A DNA stretch of 64,000 nucleotides from Silicimonas sp. (GTDB lineage Bacteria > Pseudomonadota > Alphaproteobacteria > Rhodobacterales > Rhodobacteraceae). The notes under the pieces were generated by a model. That model made no database searches. It was given only the letters and a program-made list of their open reading frames with translations, and had not been told where the DNA came from. Position numbers and translations under genes: made by a program. The stretch lies in assembly GCA_025800205.1 (NCBI GenBank), contig JAOXSD010000113.1, positions 35,373 through 99,372 of the forward strand, read 5' to 3'. Positions 45,801 to 54,087 of the stretch are shown one piece after another (within the stretch, counting starts at the first letter, position 1; each line of letters begins with the position of its first letter).

Positions 45801-46268
45801 ATGACCCAAGACCTCCCCTACCGCCCCTGCGCCGGCGTCGTGCTCGTCAATGCCCGGGGCCTGATCTTCACCGGCGAACGGATCGACACGCCCGGCGCCT
45901 GGCAAATGCCCCAGGGCGGCATCGATGCGGGCGAAAGCCCCGAAGCCGCCGCCCTGCGCGAACTCGAAGAGGAAACCGGCGTGCCCCGCGCCCTGGTCCG
46001 CGTCGAGGCCGAAACCCCCGGCTGGATCACCTATGACCTGCCCGACCACCTGCTCGGCAAGGTCTGGAAGGGGCGCTATCGCGGCCAGAAACAGCGCTGG
46101 GTGCTGATGCGGTTTCTCGGCAGTGATGCGGATATCGACATCGTGCAGGATCACCAGGAATTCGCCCGCTGGCGCTGGTCCTCCGCCGATGAGGTGATTT
46201 CCCATATCGTCCCCTTTAAACGCGCGGTCTACGAAGAGATCATGGAGGCGTTCCGCGACAAGCTCTGA
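45801..46268 (+). CDS. rppH: RNA pyrophosphohydrolase (Nudix)
   Basis: The 155-residue Nudix hydrolase removes pyrophosphate from the 5' end of mRNA to start decay. The Nudix box is [20 protein letters not shown] with the following TG, and the RppH-type [23 protein letters not shown] segment is seen in the C-terminal half (quoted in part: [15 protein letters not shown]). The N terminus [15 protein letters not shown] is also typical. Length is normal. It is divergent from the solute-binding-protein gene and 18 bases before a small secreted protein. Confidence 0.93.
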   Translation: MTQDLPYRPCAGVVLVNARGLIFTGERIDTPGAWQMPQGGIDAGESPEAAALRELEEETGVPRALVRVEAETPGWITYDLPDHLLGKVWKGRYRGQKQRWVLMRFLGSDADIDIVQDHQEFARWRWSSADEVISHIVPFKRAVYEEIMEAFRDKL

Positions 46269-46286
46269 AAACCGAAAGGTGCTGCA

Positions 46287-46772
46287 ATGATCGGAAAGCT
46301 CCTTCCCCTCGCCCTGGCCTGCGCCGCAGGCCCCGCGCTCGCGCTCTCCTGCCTGCCGCCTGATCCGGTGCAATCCTATATGTTTGCCCGCGACGATGAC
46401 GCGCTCCATTCCATGGTGATCGGCAGGATCAGCAGCGACCGCCCGATTGCCGAACCCAGGGCCACCCAGGCCAGCCAGTTCAAGGACAACCACGCCGAAA
46501 GCCCGGTCACACTCACCGGACGCGGGCTGACCGCCGATGGTTTCACCGTTGATGTCCGCCAAAAGATCACCCTGCGGCTGAGCTGTGCGGCGGCCTGGTG
46601 CCCCGGGGCGCCGCCGCTCGATCAGGAGCTGTTCCTCATCTTCCGCCACGACAATGACGCCCGGATCGCCGAGATCGGCGCCTGTCCGATGAACGCCCTG
46701 CCCTGGAGTGCCGAAGACGAAGCGCGCGTGGTGGCCTGCCACCGGAAAGGCCAATGCGAGACCCGGTTCTAA
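46287..46772 (+). CDS. Small secreted Cys-containing protein, unknown
   Basis: The 161-residue product has a signal peptide (1-19, ending GPALA) and a mature domain that begins SCLPPDPVQSYMFARDDDAL. At least five Cys residues remain in the mature protein (SCLPP, LSCAAAWC, GACPMN, VACHRKGQC), so disulfides in the periplasm are likely. The start and the beta-rich centre (FTVDVRQKITLRLSC) recall small Rhodobacterales periplasmic proteins of unknown function. It follows rppH by 18 bases and probably shares its transcript. Confidence 0.72.
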   Translation: MIGKLLPLALACAAGPALALSCLPPDPVQSYMFARDDDALHSMVIGRISSDRPIAEPRATQASQFKDNHAESPVTLTGRGLTADGFTVDVRQKITLRLSCAAAWCPGAPPLDQELFLIFRHDNDARIAEIGACPMNALPWSAEDEARVVACHRKGQCETRF

Positions 46773-46813
46773 ACCGGCTTTCCCTCGTGCCGATCCGCCG
46801 ATACACCCGCCCC

Positions 46814-47668
46814 ATGGCACGCGAAAAGATCAACACACAGGCCATTGGCCTTGATGCGGGGCTGGGCTTCATGCGCTGGCTCACCGGGGCGGAGAACCTC
46901 CATTACGGGCTCTGGACCGGGCTTGAGCCGAAGGCGGAAAACCTCGGCCAGGCCCAGGCGGCCTATACCGATCTGCTGTTTTCCTACCTGCCCGACGGCC
47001 CGCTCTCGATCCTCGACGTGGGTGGCGGTGCCGGTGAAACCGCCCGCAAGCTGATCGCGCTGGGTCATAAGGTCGAGATCGTCGTGCCCTCGCCGCTCCT
47101 GGCCTCGCGCTGCCGCGAAAACGCGCCCGAGGCCCGCGTCCACGAGATGATCTTCGAAGATTTCAGCTCAGACAAACGCTTCGATCTCTGCCTCTTTTCC
47201 GAGAGTTTTCAGTACATTCCCCTCGACACCGCGCTCGACAAGGCGCTCGACCATGTCACCGACAAGGGCCATGTGCTGATCGCCGATTGCTTCCGCTCTG
47301 ACGATTTCACCTCCGATGGCAAGACCCGCATTGCCGGTGGCGGCCATCCGATCAGCGCCTTTCACGCCGCAATCGAGACCCGGCCGGTCACCTGCCTGCG
47401 CGATCAGGACATCACCGAAGCGGTCGCCCCCTCGATCGATCTGGAACAGACATTGTTTCACGTTTTCGGCGATGCGATCAGCCTGGTGGATGCGGAACTC
47501 TCCGCCAAGCGGCCGAAGACCCGCTGGCTCCTGTCCCGCGCCCTGGGCGCGCTCATGGGCAAGCGCAAGCTGCACCGGCTCGACCGCCGCCTGCGCGGCA
47601 ATGACCGCACCAGCGCCGTTTTCAGCCGCAACAACCGCTATGTGATCACCCTGCTCGGCCGGTCCTGA
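46814..47668 (+). CDS. SAM-dependent methyltransferase, class I
   Basis: The 284-residue protein has a class I Rossmann fold. Motif I is ILDVGGGAGETARKL (about 69-83), followed by an acidic-loop region VEIVVPSPLLAS that lacks the usual acidic residue. Motif II/III are in FDLCLFSESFQYIPL and GHVLIADCFRS. The N-terminal NLHYGLWTGLEP segment appears in methyltransferases acting on small or lipid substrates. The start at 46814 (MAREKINTQA) is preferred to one 20 codons upstream inside the previous gene. Substrate unknown. Confidence 0.8.
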   Translation: MAREKINTQAIGLDAGLGFMRWLTGAENLHYGLWTGLEPKAENLGQAQAAYTDLLFSYLPDGPLSILDVGGGAGETARKLIALGHKVEIVVPSPLLASRCRENAPEARVHEMIFEDFSSDKRFDLCLFSESFQYIPLDTALDKALDHVTDKGHVLIADCFRSDDFTSDGKTRIAGGGHPISAFHAAIETRPVTCLRDQDITEAVAPSIDLEQTLFHVFGDAISLVDAELSAKRPKTRWLLSRALGALMGKRKLHRLDRRLRGNDRTSAVFSRNNRYVITLLGRS

Positions 47669-48041
47669 CCCGGCGCGAGAAACGTCCGCAGAAGCGGAGA
47701 TGGCCCTTAGGGACGAGGGATCGATCCATCTTCACGCTCTGCGCACGCCCACCTTTACCCCTCTACTCTTCACAACACCATTTACTGTACTTGGCCGGAC
47801 GGGGTTACCGGGCCGTAATTGCCCCCCGCCCAGCCGGCTTGAAATATCGGCTAGCCACGCTTGGGACGTGACTGCAGCAAGTCTGTGCCGGGTATCCGAC
47901 CGGGGTCAATGCAACCGCAGGGGGCTGGCGTGAGTGCAGCGTGAAAGCCGGCATCTGTCGTGAATCCGCCTGCGTGAATAAGACTGGAAATGAGAACAAA
48001 ACATGAATATTATCGGTGGCTCTGCTGCCCGGAGCGCCGCC
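47669..48041. other. 373-base gene-free stretch before dnaE2
   Basis: No credible gene is seen on either strand. A small stem (CCGC-AGAA-GCGG, near 47685-47698) lies just after the methyltransferase gene. The middle (47740-47990) is less GC-rich than the rest of the window and has no tRNA-like fold or tandem repeat. The right end holds the dnaE2 promoter with a LexA-like box. imuA and imuB, which often precede dnaE2, are not present, and I found no clear remnant of them. Confidence 0.7.
47985..48013 (+). promoter_or_regulatory. dnaE2 promoter with LexA-like (SOS) box
   Basis: GAAC at 47994-47997, seven bases, then GAAT at 48005-48008 is one base off the alphaproteobacterial LexA consensus GAAC-N7-GAAC. 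It lies between a possible -35 (TGGAAA, 47985-47990) and -10 (TATTAT, 48008-48013) that are 17 bases apart, where a repressor would block RNA polymerase. dnaE2 is LexA-controlled in other alphaproteobacteria. Confidence 0.5.
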
Positions 48042-50972
48042 ATGCCCTTTGCCGAACTCAGCGCCCTGTCCAATTTCACCTTCCTCACCGGGGCCTCCCA
48101 CCCGGAGGAATACATGGAGCGTGCCGCCCTGCTCGGGCTCAGCGCCATCGCCATTGCCGACGAGAATTCCGTCGCCGGCGTGGTCCGCGCCTGGGCGCGG
48201 GCGCGCGAGATTTCCCGTGAGATCGATGAACGGGGCGCGGAGGCATTGATCGGCCCGCCTGCCCCCGCAGGCTGCACAGCGGGGCCCTCGGCCGCCGTGG
48301 GCAACCTGCCCGCCCTTCTGCCCGGCGCGCGGATCACCCTGGCCTCCGGTTTCACCAGCACCGCCCTGCCCCAGACCCGGCGCGGCTGGGGCCATCTCTG
48401 CCGGTTGATCTCGCGCGGGCGGCTGCGCTCGGAAAAGGGCAGCTGCCTGCTGCATATGGAAGACCTGGTGGAATTCGGCGGCGAGATCACCCATCTGATC
48501 CACCCCGGCACCGGCGCCGAATGGGAGGCTCTCGCCCGCCGCCTGATCCGCCGGTTCGGCCCGGCCTGCCATCTGGTGATGGCGCCGCGCTATGACGGCC
48601 AGGACGGCCCCCGCTTCGACCGGGTCGCGGCACTGGCCGAGAGGCTCGGCCTGCCCACGATCGCCAGCGCCGATCCGTTGATGCACCACGGAAAGCGCCG
48701 CCAGCTGGCCGATGTGATGAGCGCCATCCGGCTCGGCCGCAAGGTGGATGATCTGGGGCGCGCCGCCCTGGCCAATGCGGAACGGCGGCTGCGCTCGGAG
48801 GCCGAGATGCGGCGCCTCTACGGGTCCCATGGCGCCGCCATCGACCGGGCCGGGGCGCTCGCAGAAACGCTGACCTTCCGGCTCGATGAGTTGCGCTATG
48901 AGTATCCCTCCGAGGTCGCGGGCGGCGAAACCGCCTCCGAACGGCTCGCCCGGCTGGCCCGCGAAGGGCTGCGCTGGCGCTACCCGTCGGGCGCGCCGGA
49001 GCATGTGCAGAAGCTGATGGAGCACGAGCTCAAGCTGATTGCCAAACTCAGATACGAACCCTATTTCCTGACCGTCCGCGACGTGGTCGCCTTTGCCCGT
49101 TCCCGCGACATTCTCTGCCAGGGGCGCGGCTCGGCGGCCAATTCCGTGGTCTGCTACTGCCTCGGCATCACCTCCGTCTCCCCTGAGATCGGCACCATGG
49201 TCTTTGAGCGTTTCGTCTCCGAAGCCCGCGACGAGCCGCCCGACATCGACGTGGATTTCGAACATGAACGGCGCGAGGAGGTGATCCAGCACATCTACGA
49301 CCGCTACGGCCGCCACCGCGCCGGGCTCTGCGCCACCGTGGTCCATTACCGGGGCAAGCGCGCGATCCGCGAAGTCGGCCGCGCCATGGGCCTGTCGGAA
49401 GACACGATCAGTGCGATTTCCTCCCAGCTCTGGGGGTTCTTCGACACCTCGGGCATGGCCGAACAACAGCTCCGCGAAATCGGCCTCGACCCGACCGACC
49501 GCCGCCTCGCCCTGACCCTGCGGCTGATCTTTCAGATCCAGGGCTTCCCCCGTCACCTGTCGCAACATGTGGGCGGCTTCGTCATCACCGAGGGCCGGCT
49601 CGACGAGCTGGTCCCGGTGGAAAACGCCACGATGGAAGACCGCACGGTCATCTGCTGGGACAAGGACGACATTGATGCGCTGGGGATCCTCAAGGTCGAT
49701 GTGCTGGCGCTCGGCATGCTGACCTGCATCCGCAAGTCATTTGACCTGCTGAAAATGCACCACCAGATCGAATACAATCTGGCGACCCTGCCCCCCGAAG
49801 ACCCCGATGTCTATGACATGCTCTGCCGTGCCGACAGCCTGGGCGTCTTCCAGGTGGAAAGCCGCGCACAGATGAACTTCCTGCCCCGGATGAAGCCGCG
49901 CACCTTCTATGATCTGGTGATCGAAGTGGCGATCATCCGCCCCGGCCCGATCCAGGGCGACATGGTCCATCCCTTCATCCGCCGCCGCAATGGCGAGGAA
50001 AAGATCGAGTTTCCTTCCGACGAGCTGGGCAAGGTGCTGGCCAAGACCCTTGGCGTGCCGCTCTTTCAGGAGCAGGCGATGCAGATCGCCATCGTCGGCG
50101 CCGGCTTCACGCCCGAGGAGGCGGACCGGCTGCGCCGCTCGCTCGCCACCTTCAAGAAACACGGCAATGTCAGCGAATTCCGCAACCGCTTCCTGCGCGG
50201 GATGGCGACGAATGGCTATGATCCGGAATTTGCCGAACGCTGCTTTTCCCAGATCGAAGGCTTCGGCTCCTACGGGTTTCCCGAAAGCCACGCGGCCAGT
50301 TTCGCCCTGCTGGTCTATGCCTCCTCCTGGCTGAAATGCCACCACCCCGGCCTCTTTGCCTGCGCGCTCCTGAACTCCCAGCCCATGGGGTTCTACGCCC
50401 CCGCGCAGATCGTCCGCGACGCCCGCGAACATGGGGTGGAGGTGCGCCCGCCCGACATCAACGCCTCGAGCTGGGACAATCTGATGGAGCCCGACGGGCG
50501 CGGCGGGCTGGCCCTCCGGCTCGGCTTCCGGCAGATCAAGGGGCTGCGCGAAGAGGATTGCATCTGGATCGTGGCGGCCCGCGGCAATGGCTATCTGGGC
50601 GTCGAGGATGTCTGGCGCCGCGCCGGGGTCGAACCGCGCATGCTGCGCGCCCTGGCCGAAGCCGATGCCTTCGCAAGCCTCGGCGCCACCCGGCGCGAAG
50701 CGCTCTGGGCGGCGGCCGCCATTGCCTCGGACAAGCCCCTGCCGCTTTTCTCCGGCGATCTCGATGGCGAGGGGATCGAGGAAGACCCGGCCCGCCTGCC
50801 CGAGATGAGCGCGGGCGAACATGTGGTCGAGGATTACGTGGCCATGCGCCTGACCCTGCGGGCCCATCCGATGGCCTTTCTGCGCCCGAAGCTGACCCCG
50901 GGCTTTAGCGCCGGGACGCCGCCAGCCAGTGTTCCAGATCCCGCTGGGCGGCCTCCAGCGTCTCGATATTGA
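48042..50972 (+). CDS. dnaE2: Error-prone DNA polymerase DnaE2, C-terminally truncated
   Basis: The polymerase makes mutagenic bypass synthesis after DNA damage. The N-terminal PHP domain (FAELSALSNFTFLTGASHPEE) and the polymerase core are complete, with catalytic aspartates in PPDIDVDFEHERREEV and KVDVLALGML, and the finger segment IIRPGPIQGDMVHPF. Homology ends at LRAHPMAFLRPKL near 50900; the last about 20 codons read through the antisense of the response regulator. Full-length enzymes carry some 130-160 more residues including the OB fold. The start at 48042 follows GGAG and lies after the promoter; an earlier ATG at 48003 overlaps the LexA-like box. No imuA/imuB adjoin. It is possibly non-functional. 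Confidence 0.85.
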   Translation: MPFAELSALSNFTFLTGASHPEEYMERAALLGLSAIAIADENSVAGVVRAWARAREISREIDERGAEALIGPPAPAGCTAGPSAAVGNLPALLPGARITLASGFTSTALPQTRRGWGHLCRLISRGRLRSEKGSCLLHMEDLVEFGGEITHLIHPGTGAEWEALARRLIRRFGPACHLVMAPRYDGQDGPRFDRVAALAERLGLPTIASADPLMHHGKRRQLADVMSAIRLGRKVDDLGRAALANAERRLRSEAEMRRLYGSHGAAIDRAGALAETLTFRLDELRYEYPSEVAGGETASERLARLAREGLRWRYPSGAPEHVQKLMEHELKLIAKLRYEPYFLTVRDVVAFARSRDILCQGRGSAANSVVCYCLGITSVSPEIGTMVFERFVSEARDEPPDIDVDFEHERREEVIQHIYDRYGRHRAGLCATVVHYRGKRAIREVGRAMGLSEDTISAISSQLWGFFDTSGMAEQQLREIGLDPTDRRLALTLRLIFQIQGFPRHLSQHVGGFVITEGRLDELVPVENATMEDRTVICWDKDDIDALGILKVDVLALGMLTCIRKSFDLLKMHHQIEYNLATLPPEDPDVYDMLCRADSLGVFQVESRAQMNFLPRMKPRTFYDLVIEVAIIRPGPIQGDMVHPFIRRRNGEEKIEFPSDELGKVLAKTLGVPLFQEQAMQIAIVGAGFTPEEADRLRRSLATFKKHGNVSEFRNRFLRGMATNGYDPEFAERCFSQIEGFGSYGFPESHAASFALLVYASSWLKCHHPGLFACALLNSQPMGFYAPAQIVRDAREHGVEVRPPDINASSWDNLMEPDGRGGLALRLGFRQIKGLREEDCIWIVAARGNGYLGVEDVWRRAGVEPRMLRALAEADAFASLGATRREALWAAAAIASDKPLPLFSGDLDGEGIEEDPARLPEMSAGEHVVEDYVAMRLTLRAHPMAFLRPKLTPGFSAGTPPASVPDPAGRPPASRY

Positions 50973-51618
50973 TCGCGCGGGTGATCAGCGCGCGGTTGAG
51001 CGCCCGCACCCGCTTATTCACCACCACATCGCCCTCAAGCTCCACCCCCAGCTTGTCATAAAGCGACAACAACCGGTTCTGCACCGTGCGCAGGGACATG
51101 TGCCGCCGTTCGGCGATCTGCTTGTCCTGCAGCCCGAGCGCCAGATCGAGCAGCACCGCAAATTCGCTGTCATCAAGCCGGTTGCGCGGCGCGGCGGCCC
51201 GTTTCTGATGCCGGTGCAATTCCCGGTCCACCATGATCTGCCCCTCGACCAGCACCGCGCGCAACGCAAGTTTCAGCCGGTCGGGCGAGGCGGTCTTGAG
51301 GATGTAGCCGTAAGCACTGTCTTCAGGGACGATCTGCGCAATGCCCCGCAGATAGGCCTCATCGGCATAGTTCGACCAGAACAGCACCCGGGTCTGCGGC
51401 CGTTCCGCCCAGATCGTGCGCGCCGCCTCGATGCCGTTCTTGCGCTCCATCTGCAGATCCATGACGATGGCCGTGACCCCATGTTCGCGCGCCTCCGTCT
51501 CGCCCTCGGCCCCGTCTTCCGCATGGACGATCTCGGTCACCTCGGGCAGCGCATCGGACAGCGCATCATGCAGATAGGACGCGTGAAACGGGTCGTCCTC
51601 CACCATCAGAACCTTCAT
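50905..51618 (-). CDS. Response regulator, receiver plus LuxR-type HTH
   Basis: The 237-residue protein has an N-terminal receiver (VLMVEDDPFHASY; phospho-acceptor Asp near 54 in AIVMDLQMERKNG; Lys in GYILKTAS) and a C-terminal NarL/LuxR-type HTH (FAVLLDLALGLQDKQIAERR, LRTVQNRLLSLYDKLGV). It is coupled by ATGA to the histidine kinase gene. Its stop lies exactly where the dnaE2 homology ends. It most likely activates the divergent sugar ABC operon starting at 53000. Confidence 0.9.
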   Translation of the reverse strand: MKVLMVEDDPFHASYLHDALSDALPEVTEIVHAEDGAEGETEAREHGVTAIVMDLQMERKNGIEAARTIWAERPQTRVLFWSNYADEAYLRGIAQIVPEDSAYGYILKTASPDRLKLALRAVLVEGQIMVDRELHRHQKRAAAPRNRLDDSEFAVLLDLALGLQDKQIAERRHMSLRTVQNRLLSLYDKLGVELEGDVVVNKRVRALNRALITRAINIETLEAAQRDLEHWLAASRR

Positions 51619-52790
51619 GGCGCGCCTCCCAAAGTAATCCGCAACGTGGTGCCCTTGTCGCCCGACACATCAAGCCCGGCGCCGATCAGCCGCGCCCGGG
51701 TGCGGATGTTCGCAAGCCCCGATTGCCGGATCAGATCGGGCGGCAGGCCCACCCCATCATCCTGAATCGTCAGCGCCAGACCATTGGGCGGCAAGGGGTC
51801 GATCCGCACCGAAATCTGCCGCGCATCCGCATGGCGGGCGGCATTGTTGATCGCTTCCTGGGCAATCCGGTAAAGCGCGATCTGCGTCGTCTGATCCAGC
51901 CGGTCGGGCGCGTTGTCGCTGCGGTCGACCACCTCGATCTCCACCGGCGCCTCCCCCACCGCGCGTTCCAGATGGACGCCAATGGCATGGGCAAAACCAA
52001 AGAGTTCCAGAAGCGTCGGCCGCGCGGTGTCGATGATCCGGCGCAGATCGGTGATCGTGTCGGAAATCCGTGCCGCCAGCACCTCCTGTGCCGGCGTGCC
52101 TCCGGTCACGTCGCGCAAAAGCCGGGTCAGATCCGCCAGCGTCTGATCATGGAGATCCATGCCGATCCGCTGCTGCTCCAGCTCAAGGGTCTGGGTCAGC
52201 TCCAGCGCGCCCTGGCGCAACCGCTCCTCCCGCGCCCGTGCCTCCTGACCATCAAGCGTCGCCCGTTGCGCCAGTTCGGCAATGTGCAAGGCATGGCAAT
52301 AGGGCGACAGCAGATCGGCAATATGCTGGGCATGGCGCACGGTTTCCATCGAATAGAACCCGGGCGTGGAATGAGAGATGTTGAGCGTGCCCACCGGCTC
52401 GCCCATCACCTTCATCAGCACATGGACGCGCGAGCGCATCTTGTGATTGAAGATCGGCTCGGAACAGGCGCCCGGAAAGGTCTGGCGCGGATCCGTCATC
52501 GCATCCTGGCACAGCATGAATTCGCATTTGCCGGTCAAAAGATCGCGGATCGGCGAGGCACTGAGCCGTGTCTGCGCCCGCGACCATCGGGTCCGGATGC
52601 CCACCTCGTAGCTGGTCAGCCAGCCGGGCCGGTCCTTCAGACAGAGATCCGCATGGGTGAAGGGGATCACCTCGCCAATCTCATCGGCCACCGCCTTCAG
52701 CGCCGAGGCAATATCGGCCCGTTCGGCCAGATGGGCCGATATGCGCAGGAACACATCCCCGCGCTGCGGCTGTGGCAGAACCTCCGGCAT
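51615..52790 (-). CDS. Sensor histidine kinase, GAF-type, NarX-like transmitter
   Basis: The 391-residue cytoplasmic kinase has an N-terminal GAF-like sensor (about 20-170), no membrane helix, a dimerisation helix with the phosphorylated His in RIGMDLHDQTLADL, and an HATPase domain (QEAINNAARHAD; QDDGVGLPP; SGLANIRTRARLIGAGL). The type (HisKA_3-like DLHD) fits a LuxR-type response regulator, which is next to it. The start at 52790 (MPEVLPQPQRG) begins at the family start. The 209 bases to the divergent sugar-binding gene contain the shared promoters. Confidence 0.88.
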   Translation of the reverse strand: MPEVLPQPQRGDVFLRISAHLAERADIASALKAVADEIGEVIPFTHADLCLKDRPGWLTSYEVGIRTRWSRAQTRLSASPIRDLLTGKCEFMLCQDAMTDPRQTFPGACSEPIFNHKMRSRVHVLMKVMGEPVGTLNISHSTPGFYSMETVRHAQHIADLLSPYCHALHIAELAQRATLDGQEARAREERLRQGALELTQTLELEQQRIGMDLHDQTLADLTRLLRDVTGGTPAQEVLAARISDTITDLRRIIDTARPTLLELFGFAHAIGVHLERAVGEAPVEIEVVDRSDNAPDRLDQTTQIALYRIAQEAINNAARHADARQISVRIDPLPPNGLALTIQDDGVGLPPDLIRQSGLANIRTRARLIGAGLDVSGDKGTTLRITLGGAP

Positions 52791-52874
52791 CACTCTCCTC
52801 CCCCCGCGATCTGCGCGTTCCCGCAAATTGGCAAGTCGGGACCGGAAAGAAAACACCCAAACGCGCAAAGAACC

Positions 52875-52888
52875 TGCGGAAACCCGCA
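52875..52888. promoter_or_regulatory. Inverted repeat in the kinase/sugar-transporter divergent promoter
   Basis: TGCGG-AAAC-CCGCA forms a perfect five-base dyad, and a third TGCGG follows about ten bases later (52896-52900). LuxR-type response regulators bind such paired half-sites, so this is a candidate site for the adjacent regulator. It lies about 110 bases before the binding-protein start. Confidence 0.35.
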
Positions 52889-52999
52889 ACATCTCTGCGG
52901 GGCCTGCGCTTTACAGCTGCGCGCCCCACATCCCATGCTCCCCTCGACCGCCCGGTTTCCCGAGCGGCATGACCGCGCATTTGGCGCGAGAGGGAGGAC

Positions 53000-54028
53000 A
53001 TGATGAAGATTTCGAAACTGCTGCTTGGCGCGGCAGGGCTTGCCCTGGTCGCCGGTCTGGCCCAGGCGGGCTCGCATCTGCAAGACACATCCGGCAAGCG
53101 CATTGCGCTGTCGAACAATTACGCCGGCAATTCCTGGCGTCAGGCCATGCTGCAAAGCTGGGAAGAGGCCGCAGGCGCCGCCGTGGCCGATGGCGTCGTT
53201 GCCGCCGCCGACGCTTTCACCACTTCGGAAAATCAGGCCACCGAACAGGCCGCCCAGATCCAGAACATGATCCTGCAGGGCTATGATGCCATCGTGATCA
53301 ACGCCGCCTCGCCCACAGCACTCAATGGCGCGGTGAAGGAGGCCTGCGACGCCGGCGTCACCGTGGTCAGCTTTGACGGCATCGTGTCCGAGCCCTGCGC
53401 CTGGCGCATCGCCGTCGACTTTGCCGCCATGGGCAAGGAAGAGGTCGACTATCTCGCCACCCGCCTGCCCGACGGCGGCAACCTTCTGGAAATCCGCGGG
53501 CTCGCCGGTGTCTTCGTCGATGACGAAATCAGTGCCGGCATCCACGCAGGCGTGGCCGAACATGACCAATTCAAGATCGTCGGCTCGGTCCATGGCGACT
53601 GGGCCCAGGACGTGGCGCAGAAAGCCGTGGCGGGTATCCTGCCTTCGCTCCCGGATGTGGTCGGCGTGGTCACGCAAGGCGGTGACGGTTATGGCGCCGC
53701 ACAGGCCTTCAAGGCCGCCGGTCGCCCGACCCCGCTGATCGTACTCGGCAACCGCCAGGATGAAATGCAATGGTGGGCCGATCAGCGCGATGCGAACGGT
53801 TATGAAACCCTGTCGCTGTCGATCGCGCCCGGTGTCTCGACACTGGCCTTCTGGGTCGCCCAGCAGGTGCTCGCGGGCGAAGAGGTGCCGAAAGACCTGA
53901 CGGTTCCCTTCCTGAAAATCACCCAGGACACGCTCGATGAAAAGCTTGCCGGAACCCCGGTCGGCTCGGTCGCTAACGTGATGTACGCGCTCGAAGACGC
54001 CCAGGCCGTCATCGCCGGCGCGAAGTAA
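53000..54028 (+). CDS. Sugar ABC transporter substrate-binding protein (Peripla_BP_4, CUT2-type)
   Basis: The 342-residue protein has a signal peptide (1-23, ending AQAGS) and a ribose-type binding fold. Segments such as [38 protein letters not shown] and [14 protein letters not shown] fit RbsB-like proteins. It collects a monosaccharide in the periplasm. The strong GGGAGG site before 53000 sets the start; an ATG three bases on is equally possible. A terminator-like hairpin follows the stop and reduces read-through into the ATPase gene. Confidence 0.9.
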   Translation: MMKISKLLLGAAGLALVAGLAQAGSHLQDTSGKRIALSNNYAGNSWRQAMLQSWEEAAGAAVADGVVAAADAFTTSENQATEQAAQIQNMILQGYDAIVINAASPTALNGAVKEACDAGVTVVSFDGIVSEPCAWRIAVDFAAMGKEEVDYLATRLPDGGNLLEIRGLAGVFVDDEISAGIHAGVAEHDQFKIVGSVHGDWAQDVAQKAVAGILPSLPDVVGVVTQGGDGYGAAQAFKAAGRPTPLIVLGNRQDEMQWWADQRDANGYETLSLSIAPGVSTLAFWVAQQVLAGEEVPKDLTVPFLKITQDTLDEKLAGTPVGSVANVMYALEDAQAVIAGAK

Positions 54029-54038
54029 CTCCCGACCT

Positions 54039-54069
54039 GCGGGCGGGCCTTCGGGCCTGCCCGCTTTTT
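54039..54069 (+). terminator. Attenuating terminator with UUCG tetraloop
   Basis: An 11-base stem with one G-T pair (left arm 54039-54049, right arm 54054-54064) closes over TTCG and is followed by TTTTTC. The C-UUCG-G loop is unusually stable. Its place between the binding-protein and ATPase genes fits partial termination giving excess binding protein. Confidence 0.8.
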
Positions 54070-54087
54070 CCTTTTGATGGAGCACTC

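Noticed and set aside
47669-48002. A tRNA or small RNA gene in the gap before dnaE2
   Set aside because: No cloverleaf, no TψC-like arm with matching acceptor stem, and no clear terminator were found.
48003-48041. Earlier ATG for dnaE2
   Set aside because: It overlaps the LexA-like box and probable -10 element and lacks a ribosome site; the ATG at 48042 follows GGAG and starts at the conserved PHP segment.
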